Of a DNA stretch of 64,000 nucleotides, positions 37,958 through 48,562 are shown piece after piece; positions within the stretch are counted from its first letter, which is position 1, and each line of letters opens with the position of its first letter. The stretch is from Pyrus communis. Taxonomy: Eukaryota > Streptophyta > Magnoliopsida > Rosales > Rosaceae. Position numbers and translations under genes: made by a program. The notes beneath the pieces were generated by a model, which saw only the letters and a program-made list of their open reading frames with translations, did not search any database and was not told the DNA's origin. The stretch lies in contig NC_084818.1 in NCBI RefSeq assembly GCF_963583255.1, forward strand, positions 9,426,222 to 9,490,221, given 5' to 3'.

Positions 37958-38144
37958 GAATACAATAAGCCTCTCAATAACTCATAATAACTACAAAAAG
38001 TCCTTTACATTATTTTTTTTGAATGTTTCATATAACCTACCTTTACAAAACTCTATTAACTTAATCAATACAATTCTATTAAATAATGATTATGTCTACT
38101 CAAATTCTTACACATTTATGTTAAGTCTGGTTGCTCGGGCCGTT

Positions 38145-38285
38145 GTACCTTTTAAAATTTAACATGTAGACAACACAAATTGAATGACGTATATCACGTA
38201 TAGCCGTTGAGCTTCATATATAAGGCAATATGTTCTGATAGTATAAAAAAAATTGAAATTCAATCTTAAAATCAATTGAAAATGT
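38145..38285 (-). repeat. partial relic of the TGTTGAG-type TRIM
   Basis: Shares AACA.GTAGACAACACA, a GCCGTT.GGCTTC-like block, a TGTTCTGATAGTATAA primer-site remnant and the TTAAAATCAATTG LTR start with the copies at 19785 and 45860. The LTRs are largely lost. Confidence 0.5.
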
Positions 38286-38606
38286 AGAAAAGAACTCAAT
38301 TACTTATACACAAATGCAATAAAATGAATGAATCACTTTTCTCATATTGATATTGATGCTCTTGACAAAGAAAAATATATACTGGCTAAAGACAGAGCAC
38401 TACCGTTGGTTCCCGCGCACCCTCAACGTGCTCTGTCATTCTTTTTTTACTTCTCTCTCGGTCTTCAACATCCTCGATAATCGATATCACTCCCGAAACA
38501 CCAATTTTTCTCAATACTTTGTCACGTCCTCTATTACATTTTTAGTTTTATAAAGTTTTGTTGAGGTCTTCTCTGACAACACCACCCATTTCTGTCCTTC
38601 AATGCC

Positions 38607-38820
38607 CCGCAAAAAAAGTAAAGTATCGGATCCCTTTCCACTTAATTCATCTAGATCGAAATTCGAACAGTTGAAATTTAATTCAACGGTTACAGTTATT
38701 ATCATTTTTAAAGGATCCCTATTTGTAATCGTTGGATCAAATTTCAACAACCCGGATCATGAACTAGGTGGATTAGGTGGAACGGGATCCGGAAATGATT
38801 CATTTCCCGCAAAAAAAATC
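38607..38820. repeat. fold-back repeat with GGATCC-containing arms
   Basis: Left arm (about 38610-38660, CGGATCCCTTTCCACTTAAT...) and right arm (about 38755-38815, complement containing CGGATCCCGTTCCACCTAAT) are imperfect complements. Both frames across it (38511-38750 minus, 38602-38823 plus) are side effects of the symmetry. Confidence 0.6.
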
Positions 38821-38823
38821 TAA

Positions 38824-38990
38824 GTTTTAAGGGAGTTTTAACGAAACACTCCCGGTACTGTTTGTTTTTAACAAAAATGACATTTTTACCTTAAAAAGTA
38901 ACTTCTGGTACTATTTACTTACAACACATGTTGATCATTTTAATTAAAACTAAATGTTTTCAAACATTTTTCATTAGTTTCTTAAGTTTT
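38824..38990 (-). repeat. dispersed MITE-like repeat (GGTACTGTTC family), copy 2
   Basis: Carries TTTTAACGAAACACTCCCGG, GGTACTGTTTG, TACC.TAAAAAGT and GGTACTATTTACTT, matching the complement of 45525-45680 and, in part, 5640-5720. Confidence 0.65.
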
Positions 38991-39516
38991 AACCTTTCAA
39001 ACAAAAAAAAAATGCCATCGATTCATTAGTATTTATATAGAAGTTTTTGTAATAAATTTTAGTAATTTGTAAGTTGAGAGAGAACATCAACAGTTAACCG
39101 CTCTTATTCGGAGGATTTAAATGGACTGCGTAAACTGTTGTAGTGACTGCACAAACAATAATTTGTGTTATCGTCCAACAACATTAGAGCAAGACGTCAT
39201 GTAACAGTGCCCAGTGCAGACTCGAAAAACATCGACTTTATATAATACTTGATTGAATGAATCTTTTATTATTTTTCCATTTTTCCATCAAATTGATTGA
39301 ATGAATCTTAAGCTTTTAGCTGAACAAGTCACATTCTTGGGTTTCTCTCTCGAGCTTTCTATATCAATCTTTAGAGTTAAAAGAGGTCGCACTTTCGTAC
39401 AAGCCACGGTCATCCCCACTGTCATTATCTGTCACTTTGTGTTCTCTCTTTCTCTCTCTCGGCCTCCTACTTGCTGCTGTAAATGCAGCTGGGTTTTAGT
39501 TTTACTGTATTATCTG
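38991..39516 (+). promoter_or_regulatory. upstream region and leader of the IQD gene
   Basis: AT-rich promoter-like DNA leading into a CT-rich leader (39440-39462). No TATA element or start can be assigned with confidence. Confidence 0.35.
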
Positions 39517-41855
39517 ATGGGGAGGAAGGGCGGCACTTCCTGGTTGACTGCTGTCAAAAGGGCTTTCAGATCTCCCACTAAAGACGACGAAGATCAGAAG
39601 GTCCATTCTTCTTCGTCTTTAAAACCCAAAATCTTTTCACTTTCTTTGTTTTTTGTATCTCTGTTTTTGTTACTGGGCAGCAAATCCAGAAAATGTATAT
39701 TTACCTTTGGTTTTCTGGGGTTTCTGTAGAAAAGAGAGAAACGAAGGTGGATTTTCAGAAAACCCACAAGTTTAAACCAACAAGAAACAGTGACCCAAGA
39801 AGCAGCCGCGGAGCAAAGGCATGTTTCAGCAGCTGCAGATCAAAAGGACGTGCTTTCTGTGGCGGTGGCCACGGCGGAGGCAGCGATGGCCACCGCCCAC
39901 GCAGCCGCGGAAGTGGTTCGGCTGACTAGGCCATCCAATCACGCCAGAGAAAATTACTACGCCATTGTTATCCAGACAGCTTTCAGAGGATACTTGGTAG
40001 GTTTACAGCATTTAATATGACCAGATCTAAACTTCTGTTTGGTTGCGGTGAAAGTTAAACAAGAAAATGGGAAATTGGGTTTGAATGTTGTGTGATTTTG
40101 TTTGTGGTTTAGGCAAGGAGGGCGCTTCGTGCGCTTAAAGGGCTTGTGAAGTTGCAGGCACTGGTGAGAGGCCATAATGTCAGGAAACAAGCAAAGATGA
40201 CGCTCAAGTGCATGCAGGCTCTGGTTCGAGTACAGTCTCGGGTGCTCGATCAGCGAACCAGGCTTTCTCATGAAGGCAGCAGAAAGTCTGCGTTTAGTGA
40301 CACCACCAGTAGGGTTTGGGAATCGCAGTATTTTCAAGAAATTTCGGATAGGAAGTCCCTGGTGAGTTAGATACATTCCCAAATAGCAACAAAGTTTACT
40401 TTTGAAATGTTAATCTTCGATGCTCAAGTGGTTTTCTTGCTTTTGACATTGAAAATTGCAAACAGGAAAGAAAGGAATTGGCCGTCTGATAACTGTTTGG
40501 TTTTAGTTTTAAGTTTCGTGTTATTGTGTTAGATATGCTTTTAGAAACTGCAGAGGAATTTGTGCGCAATGTTACTTAAAAATACCTTCTTTGTTATGAT
40601 TAGTGTTAGTGGAAGTAATTTTTTTTACAATGTTAGTGGAAGTAGCTTTCTTGCTCTCTCTTGCTTTCACTTACAACAAAGAAAGAAAGAAAGAACACAG
40701 TAGTTCCAAGATAATTGAATTTGTGTATTGTTGTGTGTAGCAGTCTAGAGAGGGAAGTAGCATAGCAGATGATTGGGACGAACGTCCTCACACCATCGAG
40801 GAAGTAAAAGCCATGTTGCAGCACAGGAAAGAAGCTGCCATGAAGCGAGAGAAATCGTTGTCCCAAGCCTTTTCTCAACAGGTCTGTTATCCGCTTGAAT
40901 CCGCTATAACTCTGTTTTTTTCCTTTTCTCAATGGTTTCATTTCATTCATGAGCTAATCGGTCTCAATTTTCTGTGTGATCGAAGATATGGAGGAACGGC
41001 AAGACCCCATCTATGGGAAATGAGGATGAGCTTGAAGAGAGACCGAAATGGCTGGATAGATGGATGGCCCCAAAGCCGTGGGAGAGCAGAGGAAGAGCTT
41101 CAACTGACCAGAGAGACCACATTAAAACAGTCGAAATCGACACTTCTCAGCCTTATTCAAGTTTAGCACCAAACTACAGAAGATCAAGCGCAAGCCAATA
41201 CCACCAAAACCAACAACAAAGACCCAGTTCACCAAAGCAAAGACCCGGCTCACCTAAACAAAGACCCAGCTCGCCACTCCATAGAGATAGAGCCTACCAA
41301 AGCCAACCCTTTCATCATCACTCCCCTATCACACCCTCCCCATCGAAAACCCGGCCTGTCCAAGTCCGGTCTGCCAGCCCTCGTTGCATTAGAGAAGATA
41401 GAAGTTCCAATGCATCTCAAACTCCAAGCCTTAGGTCCAACTATTTCTACACTGGTGCTGTGCACCAACAACATAGCAGCAGGGCTGGTAGCACAAGCAA
41501 TAGTAGCATTGCCAATTCTGGTGTTGCATTGCCTAATTACATGGCTGCAACTGAGTCTGCCAAGGCTCGGATACGCTCTCAGAGTGCACCCCGGCAAAGG
41601 CCATCTACACCAGACCGGGAACGAGCAGCCGGATCAGCAAAGAAAAGGCTCTCGTTTCCAGCTCCTGATCCTTATGGTGTGGCAATTGGATATGGAGGTT
41701 ATGGACACAGCTTGAGGAGTCCAAGCTTTAAGAGTGTGAGTGCATCGCATTTCGGCATGGAGCAACAGTCTAACTATTCTTCTTGTTGCACTGAGAGTCA
41801 TGGTGGTGAGGTTTCCCCTTGTTCAACTAGTGACCTTAGGAGGTGGTTTAGGTGA
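39517..41855 (+). CDS. IQD family calmodulin-binding protein (IQ67 domain)
   Basis: Five phase-0 exons: 39517-39600, 39730-39996, 40113-40361, 40741-40881 and 40986-41855, giving 536 residues. The start [20 protein letters not shown] and [12 protein letters not shown] (29-40) are typical IQD openings. The IQ67 domain spans about 106-172, with [34 protein letters not shown] and [13 protein letters not shown] motifs alternating with 1-5-10-type calmodulin-binding repeats. A C-terminal DUF4005 region (about 425-480) includes [19 protein letters not shown]. The protein is very basic, with a Ser/Pro-rich tail. IQD proteins link calmodulin to microtubules, membranes or kinesin light chains and influence cell shape. 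The opening suggests the IQD17/18 branch. The exon 1-2 junction within IQ67 is at the position conserved in the family. Confidence 0.93.
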
Positions 41856-42241
41856 TTAAAATTGATTGTGAGCTATAACTTGTCACAATCTTTTAGTTTG
41901 ATTTGAATTGTGATTAAGAGGTAGTTTTGACCACTAAATAATGTTCTAGTGGCAATTGGGATGTAATTTTAGAGAGCAGTGAGTATTTGGGTAGGTAGCA
42001 GAATGAATCTGATTGAAGTTTCCCCCCCTTTTTATGATTGGCTTGAAGTTAAAGGAGCAAGTGTGCTTTTTTTTTATTTTATATTTTATGATGAACATTT
42101 TATTTTATGTCTTTCTTGTTGATAATCCATGAAAGAGACACAAGATACAACCAGTGCATCTATGTGCAATGTGCCATTATTGACAAACTTTGTGACTTAG
42201 TTGATTACAATCTTCCCTCTCTTGTTTTCCTACAATTTCTC
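41856..42241. other. 3' UTR of the IQD gene and short spacer
   Basis: Non-coding sequence between the IQD stop and the Cassandra insertion; the T-rich stretch near 42066-42090 may lie close to the transcript end. No exact poly(A) signal could be chosen. Confidence 0.4.
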
Positions 42242-42880
42242 TGTCACATTCCGGCCCGGGGCGGATCATTTCCCGGGCCCGCTCCACCACCGTAGCACGA
42301 TATTGTCCGCTTTAGGCTTACCATTCCCTCACGGTTTTGTTTTTGGGAACTCACGAGCAACTTCCCAGTGGGTCACCCATCATGGGATTGCTCTAGCCCC
42401 CTTCTCGCTTAACTTCGGAGTTCCTACGGAACCCGAAGCCAGTGAGCTCCCAAAAGGCCTCGTGCTAGGTAGGGATGGGAATATACATTTAAGGATCACT
42501 ACCCTGGGCGATGTGGGATGTCACAATCCACCCCCCTTAGGGGCCCGACGTCCTCGTCGGCACATTTCCGGCCAGGGATTGGCTCTGATACCATATTGTC
42601 ACATTCCGGCCCGGGGCGGATCATTTCCCGGGCCCGCTCCACCACCGTAGCACGATATTGTCCGCTTTAGGCTTACCATTCCCTCACGGTTTTGTTTTTG
42701 GGAACTCACGAGCAACTTCCCAGTGGGTCACCCATCATGGGATTGCTCTAGCCCCCTTCTCGCTTAACTTCGGAGTTCCTACGGAACCCGAAGCCAGTGA
42801 GCTCCCAAAAGGCCTCGTGCTAGGTAGGGATGGGAATATACATTTAAGGATCACTACCCTGGACGATGTGGGATGTCACA
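42242..42880 (-). mobile_element. intact Cassandra TRIM carrying 5S rRNA-like sequence in its LTRs
   Basis: Two 284-base LTRs (42242-42525 and 42597-42880) that differ by one base, as far as I can see by eye. A perfect TTCTC target duplication flanks them (42237-42241 and 42881-42885). On the minus strand a TGGTATCAGAGCC primer-binding site (42582-42594) follows the 5' LTR, and an AAGGGGGGTGG purine tract precedes the 3' LTR. Each LTR holds a 5S rRNA-derived region in sense on the minus strand (GGAACTCCGAAGTTAAGCGA and CCATGATGGGTGACCCACTG). Cassandra elements encode no protein; the 5S segment has been proposed to supply internal pol III promoter elements. The near-identity of the LTRs implies recent insertion. 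Confidence 0.95.
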
Positions 42881-42885
42881 TTCTC

Positions 42886-44242
42886 ACTCTCTTAGCTCCT
42901 AATTTAAACCAGAATTCCGCAGGTTCTCTCTTTGAGAAGTTATTGTTCTTTCCACTTATGTATTAATACACGTTTATTTATTCATTTTGTACTCTAGATG
43001 ATTCGGATTCAAAGTCTAAATTAATTGTTCATTTACATTGTAACACGTGAATTGGGATACCAATGTTCCAATCCTACATCACAATTCTTCATGTTCTTCA
43101 CTATAATTCTTTCATGTTTCCAGCCTTTTACTTAATTAGTTGCACATTTCCAAATTAATTATGCCGCGTTTAAAATTTAAAGACAATGTGAGGCTTATAA
43201 TTTAAGTAGTTAAGAACGATAATTTTTGCATATGAGGCCCTTCCCTGTTTCTTGTATATAAAGTTTGGATTTGGATCTCATCTGAATCCAAATTGTGGGG
43301 ATCTTAGTGATCCTCACATATCAATCATTCATCGTATATCGTGCAGTCAAAAATCATTTGAATTTTATTATTTAAAATTAAATATAAATAGTAACTAACA
43401 AAAATCAATTACACGATATACAATAAACAATTAAAATATAAAGATTCTTATAATTCTCATAAACAGTTAAAATGTTAAGATTCTTATAATTCTCATCCAC
43501 AAAATTTAAGGACAATGGATCATTAACTATTTGCACTTTAATATCTTTTACGCCTCCTTTTTTATCCATTAAAGGTGCAGCCTTTTTATGATTATTATCT
43601 GTCTGATCGAGTATTTTCTTCAAACTTCAGAAAAAATCATGGACCAAATTCATAGGGAAACAGTGGCACTGAAAACTCCATGTGCATCTTAGTACAGCGA
43701 CCATGTCCTGGGTCTGAAAAGTGGCCCTCTTGCTTTTTCCTACTTTATGATTATGTCTGCAAATGTAGGTAGCATCATCAAAGTGATAAGTAGAATGACT
43801 ACTTACTGAACACCCTTTGGAAATTGATGAAACTGTCTTTCCCACTTCAATTTTTTTTTTCAAGGAAAGAAGATAATATGTGCAATGGTGGAGATGCCTA
43901 ATATATCTCAAACTGTTTTGTTTATACAATTATATATGTGCAATACGGGATACGAGGGTTTTTGTGTGGAATATTTCTCTTAGTGCCGCACATAGTGGGA
44001 AAAATTTCATCGGTGCCTAATGTGGTCACCTAGTCATCGTATAGATTGCTTGGAAACCCAACTGAAATTTGGAATATTTACTCAGCATATCATGTGCCCA
44101 CTAAAGTTTAGTAAATTTGAGAAATATGGGCAAAATGGGTTTCCTATTCTGTCTGACTTAATTTAAGGAAGTATAGATACATAAGGATTCCTAATGGGCT
44201 TATGATGGGCGTATCCTATTAAGGCTATGTACTTTATATCAG
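42886..44242. other. intergenic, no gene recognised
   Basis: AT-rich. Frames at 43405-43623 and 43627-43929 (minus) have no resemblance to known proteins and no flanking exon signals. Confidence 0.4.
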
Positions 44243-44245
44243 TAA

Positions 44246-45057
44246 GAGCAATTTCTCCGTTGCTAAGGCCCCCTAGGGCTATTCACTATTTAATCCATCC
44301 AATGAACAGTAACTGCTTTTTGCATCTCCACCCCTACACTGAATAGTCCTGACAATAGATAATAAAATAATAGTATTTTTTTTATTTTTCAAATAATACA
44401 AAATAATTATTTTAAGAAAAGTAAAACAGAAACACCACCCAGTGGTGACTCAACAGAATTGAACAAAATAGAATCGAATAGTTCCCAGTTCCGTCTCTCT
44501 CTGTTTCTATCACTCTTTGCAAATTGCAATGTCCGGAAACCACCATGTCCTCCGCTTGGTGCTCTCATGCCGCAAAATCACAGCACAGGTGACGAGCCCC
44601 AGCAGCTCCTCAATCATAGTCATGGCCTCCTCCTCCGAGCAAGAGTTCGTTGCCCGCTACTGATCCAATCTCAACCGCTTCCCTCACTCCCAAACCTTCT
44701 GGGATGCCAAGGTCACCTATCGCGTCAGTGAGAAACTCGCCCTCCGTCTCCAGGATATCGACGTCACCGGCATCGAGATCGACCTCTGCGAAAAGCTGTT
44801 CAGGCCCGTCCACCACCGCATCAGGGTGTTGCCGCTCTTCGACTTTGTCTAGGCCTGTCCACCATGTGGCTGACGTCGCCCAGACGTCAACCTTGTGTCA
44901 CGTGGCCTTCGAGCTCTCGGGCCCGCTACTTGTGCCGGGCCTCTCCCTCGGGCTCGCTTGGGGTCAATCGTCAGCACACGCTAGACCTCATTGCTGGGAC
45001 TATCTGGCCCTGTTTGAGAGCCAGTCCATCGAGCTATTACCCACGGTGGAACTGCTC
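44246..45057. mobile_element. PIF/Harbinger-type element carrying gene-like sequence
   Basis: Terminal repeats GAGCAATTTCTCCGTTG and (complemented right end) GAGCAGTTCCACCGTGG are flanked by TAA at 44243-44245 and 45058-45060, as for the element at 2778-3493. The interior from about 44520 is GC-rich and coding-like, unlike the AT-rich ends, but encodes no transposase. It looks like a non-autonomous element that has picked up host sequence. Confidence 0.7.
44611..44852 (+). pseudogene. captured gene-like fragment with in-frame stop
   Basis: From the ATG at 44611 one frame reads MASSSEQEFVARY, a TGA stop, then SNLNRFPHSQTFWDAKVTYR, SEKLALRLQDIDVTG and ends LPLFDFV-stop. Amino-acid texture and codon use (CTC, GAC, ATC) are those of a real exon. 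I cannot name the family. The single stop and the position inside a PIF/Harbinger element argue for a transposed, non-functional copy. Confidence 0.5.
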
Positions 45058-45060
45058 TAA

Positions 45061-45524
45061 GAGTCTGTGTTGGTGTTTCACATAATACATCACATTTGGT
45101 ATTGTAACTTCTTGTGGAAACCAATAGAAGAACTCTTACTAGCATGCATGGAGAAACAACAAAAGGAAAATGTCTTTGAAACTTTGTGATTGAGGTTAGT
45201 ACTCTAGTGTGTTTTAAATATATGAACACCTTAATTAATATTTTTTAATTAAGCTACTTAACGAACTTGCTGTAATAATTTGCATCAAACTCGCCATTTA
45301 CAAGAGTCGAATTTTAGACCTTCCAGTCCTAACCTTCCACTTAACAGTTGAAAAAATATATATCTAAACCGTAGCACTAATTGATAATTGTTCATTTATA
45401 AAAAAATAATTATCTTGTTATTAGTTATTTTTTAGATTGCAGTGCAAATTAATTAGCAGAGGACAGTTCAAAGCTAACTGAACAACCTTTTAACCTTTTA
45501 TGCGGAATCCTGTATTTTTTAAGG
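45061..45524. other. intergenic, nothing recognised
   Basis: AT-rich sequence with no supported feature. Confidence 0.4.
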
Positions 45525-45680
45525 AAAACTAATGAAAAAGATTTGAAAACTTTGAGTTTTAACGATAAGGACAAAATAAAGGGTAAAGTGAATAGTACCA
45601 GGATTGACTTTTTAGTGTAAAAATATAGTTTTTTGTTAAAATGAACAGTACCGGAAGTTTTTCGTTAAAATCCCCTATTT
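45525..45680 (+). repeat. dispersed MITE-like repeat (GGTACTGTTC family), copy 3
   Basis: Contains GTGAATAGTACCAGGATTGA, TTAGTGTAAAAAT, TGAACAGTACCGGAAG and CGTTAAAATCCCC; the same family as 38824-38990 (opposite strand) and the fragment at 5640-5720. Confidence 0.7.
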
Positions 45681-45859
45681 TTTATTGCAAAACTCTTTAT
45701 TTTCATATGCGAAACTATTGCATTTTTTTTACATTTTCTCTGTTGCGAGAAGTGGTTTCTTCCTGGTCCATCTCTAAAGCTCTTATCATGAAGAAAATCC
45801 TCTATCGCACCTTTCTCTCCGCAACATTGGGGATCAAAGCCAATCGAAAGATATGAAGA

Positions 45860-46187
45860 AGTTGAGGTTCCATCATAAAATCAATTGGCAATATGGAGAG
45901 TTATAAGTTCATGCAAGGTCCCTCATCCTCCCATCAATGTGGGACCTATTCTCAACACGTCCCCTCACGTGTGGCGAATTTTCAAGCCTAACACGTGAAC
46001 AACACAACGGGGTGACGACGTGGAGCGCATGTGGCCGTTTGGCTTCACACGTGGGACAACCTGTTCTAATACCATGAAGAAGTTGAGGTTTCACTACAAA
46101 ACCATTTGCCAATATGGAGAGTAGCCCAACCTTTAATAAGCTCATGCAATGTCCGTTTTTCCATCAATATAAGGCTCATTCGCAACA
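45860..46187 (-). mobile_element. TRIM of the TGTTGAG family
   Basis: LTRs at 45860-45957 and 46081-46187 share GTTGAGGTT.CA.CA.AAAA, CCAATATGGAGAGT, CATCAAT and the C.CAACA end. The interior holds CCCCTCACGTGTGG and, next to the right LTR, the complement of a primer-binding site (TGGTATTAGAACAGG). This is the same family as 25767-26100, on the other strand. No matching target duplication. Confidence 0.75.
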
Positions 46188-47452
46188 AGATGGCGACGTT
46201 GCCATTCCGCAGAACACCCCAATGCCCTCTTCCCCCGAGTTTCACCACCCAAACCAGCACTTAGAACGGCCAACCCCAAACAACCCATACCCAACACCAA
46301 TCATTTGGATATTTAGAATGGAAGTGGAGTCCAGATTGTTTGTTGTTGTGGACTGTTGTTCTTTGCAAATCTTTGTTTTCAATGTTGGTGTTTACTACAA
46401 GAGTATTTCTTAGTAAGACATTCATTCGAATTCTATAGCTTTTACTACGCGAGATTTTTGTCCTTCATAATTTATCTAGCTGCGCAGGATTTTGCGCAAT
46501 GTAGTACTTCCATAGAAGCTTTTTGGATCTCTCAACCTTTTTTTTATAATTTTAATCTTGCAGGTTATGTTAGAATGACTCGTGAAAGTTCACCTTAGTT
46601 AGGACATGGTGAAAGTTCACCTTAGTTAGGACATAGTGAAGGTTCATCTAAGGGAGACTTAAAACTAAACTCTTGCGTCCTTGAAGCCAAGAGCAAAACC
46701 TTATGCTTGCGTGTTTGAGTCTTTTTGGCCTTGGGAAGAGCGGACTGCCGTAGTTAAACCACTAACTGATTTTTTTTTTTAAATAAAGAAAAAAAATATT
46801 GAATTTTAACATGATAAAGTGTAATATTAATTTTATAAATAAATTATCTTGAAATTGGGTATACCTTGATCATCAACATTTTGAATTTTATTACATTTTT
46901 ATTTATGCTTTAAGGTTTCAGGTTTGTTATTTTGATATTTTATAATGTTTGTTTGTCAGTGATTGTTTTTGGGTTTTTGAAGAAGAACTAAGGGTTCAAT
47001 GTAGTTTGGGATTAGGGTTTTAAAATGTTGTTTTGGGTTGTTGTAATAATAAGGATATTATTAAACAAACGAGAATGCCAAAACAGCTTCAAAATCCCAG
47101 GATGCTACATCGTAACTAACTTGTTATTCATACTAAACTGTAAGCTATATTTATAGAGAGCAAAACCTAAAAATCCTAATTCGGATGGGTTAGGCCCATA
47201 TACTTAAACTAACAAGCAAACCCAAGTAATCATAAAATACTAATATTTTCCAACAAGTCCTTATTTAAGGACTGGCCCACCACTTTTGAGTACTCATGTA
47301 AGGACTTAAAGGGAATCTTTGTATCCCTGAAGGAATATTGCCTCCAATGGTAGAATCCCTAAATTTGAAGTTTTTATGATTTCATGTGATAATTTAATTA
47401 GATGCACATTTTTTGTTTATGTTAACTTCTTTTAATTAATTAAAAGCATTAA
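46188..47452. other. intergenic with a short tandem repeat
   Basis: A 30-base unit, GTGAAAGTTCACCTTAGTTA..., is repeated about two and a half times at 46585-46655. The rest is AT-rich without a gene. Confidence 0.5.
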
Positions 47453-48562
47453 TACCCGAGGTGACTATATTGTTAACAATGGCTATCTGGTGGCTAGGGA
47501 GTTGGTGCAATCTAACTTGGTCGGTGCTTCTATGTCGGCGGGGAGTAATTTTTTTCACCTCTCTGGAAGTCAATATGGAGGCCTAAGAGTCCCCCTAAGG
47601 TGAAAATTTTTACGCGAAAAGTTAGTCAGGACATTCTTCCGACCAGATGTAAATTTGCAAGGAAGGGGGTGCATCTCAATATGGAGTGGGGTGTGTATGA
47701 GGAACCTCGAAATGGAGGCGCATGTGTTCCGTGAGCGTAAGTTTGCAAAGGATGTGTGGTTGGGGTCTCCAGTGAGGTCTAGTTTCATGTCTGTACTGAG
47801 AGTGTCGATGCACGAGTGGCTACTTTCAGTGGTTGAGAATCAAAATTTAAGTTTGAACTTGTTTTAGGGTTTGTGGCAGACTTATAACTTTCTAGTGTGG
47901 AATGGCATTGGGGACAGACAACCTATGGAGGTAGTGCAAAAGGTGGTCTATTGGTACCAGGCGTTTTTGGCAGCCCATGAAGTGCCGAGTGTGCCAAAGC
48001 CGCTCCCTTAACTCAAATGGATGACCCCCTTTGATGGGTGGGTCAAAATCAATGTTGATTGGGCCACACAGCTGGAGCAGTTTGCAAGGTTGTGGGAACT
48101 GTGTTAAGGGATTGAACGAGGAAGTTCTTAGTAGCAAGAGTATGGAGGAAGGTGGGAATTGGGTATGTTTTCCACATAGAGCTTGAGGCAGTTTTGGAAG
48201 GCCTCTAGTTGGCGAGAATGTTGCAGGTTAGGTAGGTTATTGTGGAGAGTGATTCCTCTCTAGCTATTGCTGCTATCAATAACTATTCTTGAGATTTGTC
48301 AGAGTTTGGTTTACTAGCAGAGGATGCTAGGCAAGCGGTGGAGTTTCTTTCCTCGATCTAGTTTGTGTACATGCCAAGATCATGTAATGGGGTTGCCCAT
48401 AAATTATCTAAGTTTGTTGTTTCTATTGGCAATGAAATTGTATGGTTTGAGGACCCTCATGATCTCATTCAGGACCTCCTCAGCCAGGATTTGATGTAGT
48501 TCTTTTTTAATTCAATAAAATATCAAGCTTTCGTAAATTTATAAATAAAAAAATAAAAAATA
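47453..48562 (+). mobile_element. 5'-truncated LINE (L1-type) remnant
   Basis: The left part (about 47560-47680) reads like the zinc-binding region after LINE reverse transcriptase (WRPKSPPKVKIFTRKVSQDI, LPTRCKFARKGVHL). The right part (about 48175-48500) follows an RNase H-like domain (ELEAVLEGL, VESDSSLAIAAINN, ARQAVEFLSS, YMPRSCNGVAHKLSKFV, WFEDPHDL) and ends in a stop, a short 3' UTR and an A-rich tail (48540-48562). The 11-mer AAAAGCATTAA flanks both ends (47442-47452 and 48563-48573). Several internal stops make it dead. Confidence 0.85.

Noticed and set aside
38347..38823. Protein-coding gene at 38.3-38.8 kb
   Set aside because: Frames coincide with a fold-back repeat, so both strands appear open; no recognisable domains.
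42201..42966. Proteins encoded across 42201-42650 and 42658-42966
   Set aside because: Both frames are translations of the two Cassandra LTRs and repeat each other; the family is non-coding.
44650..45060. 136-codon + frame
   Set aside because: Wrong frame of the captured fragment inside the PIF/Harbinger element; the frame starting at 44611 has the more protein-like texture.
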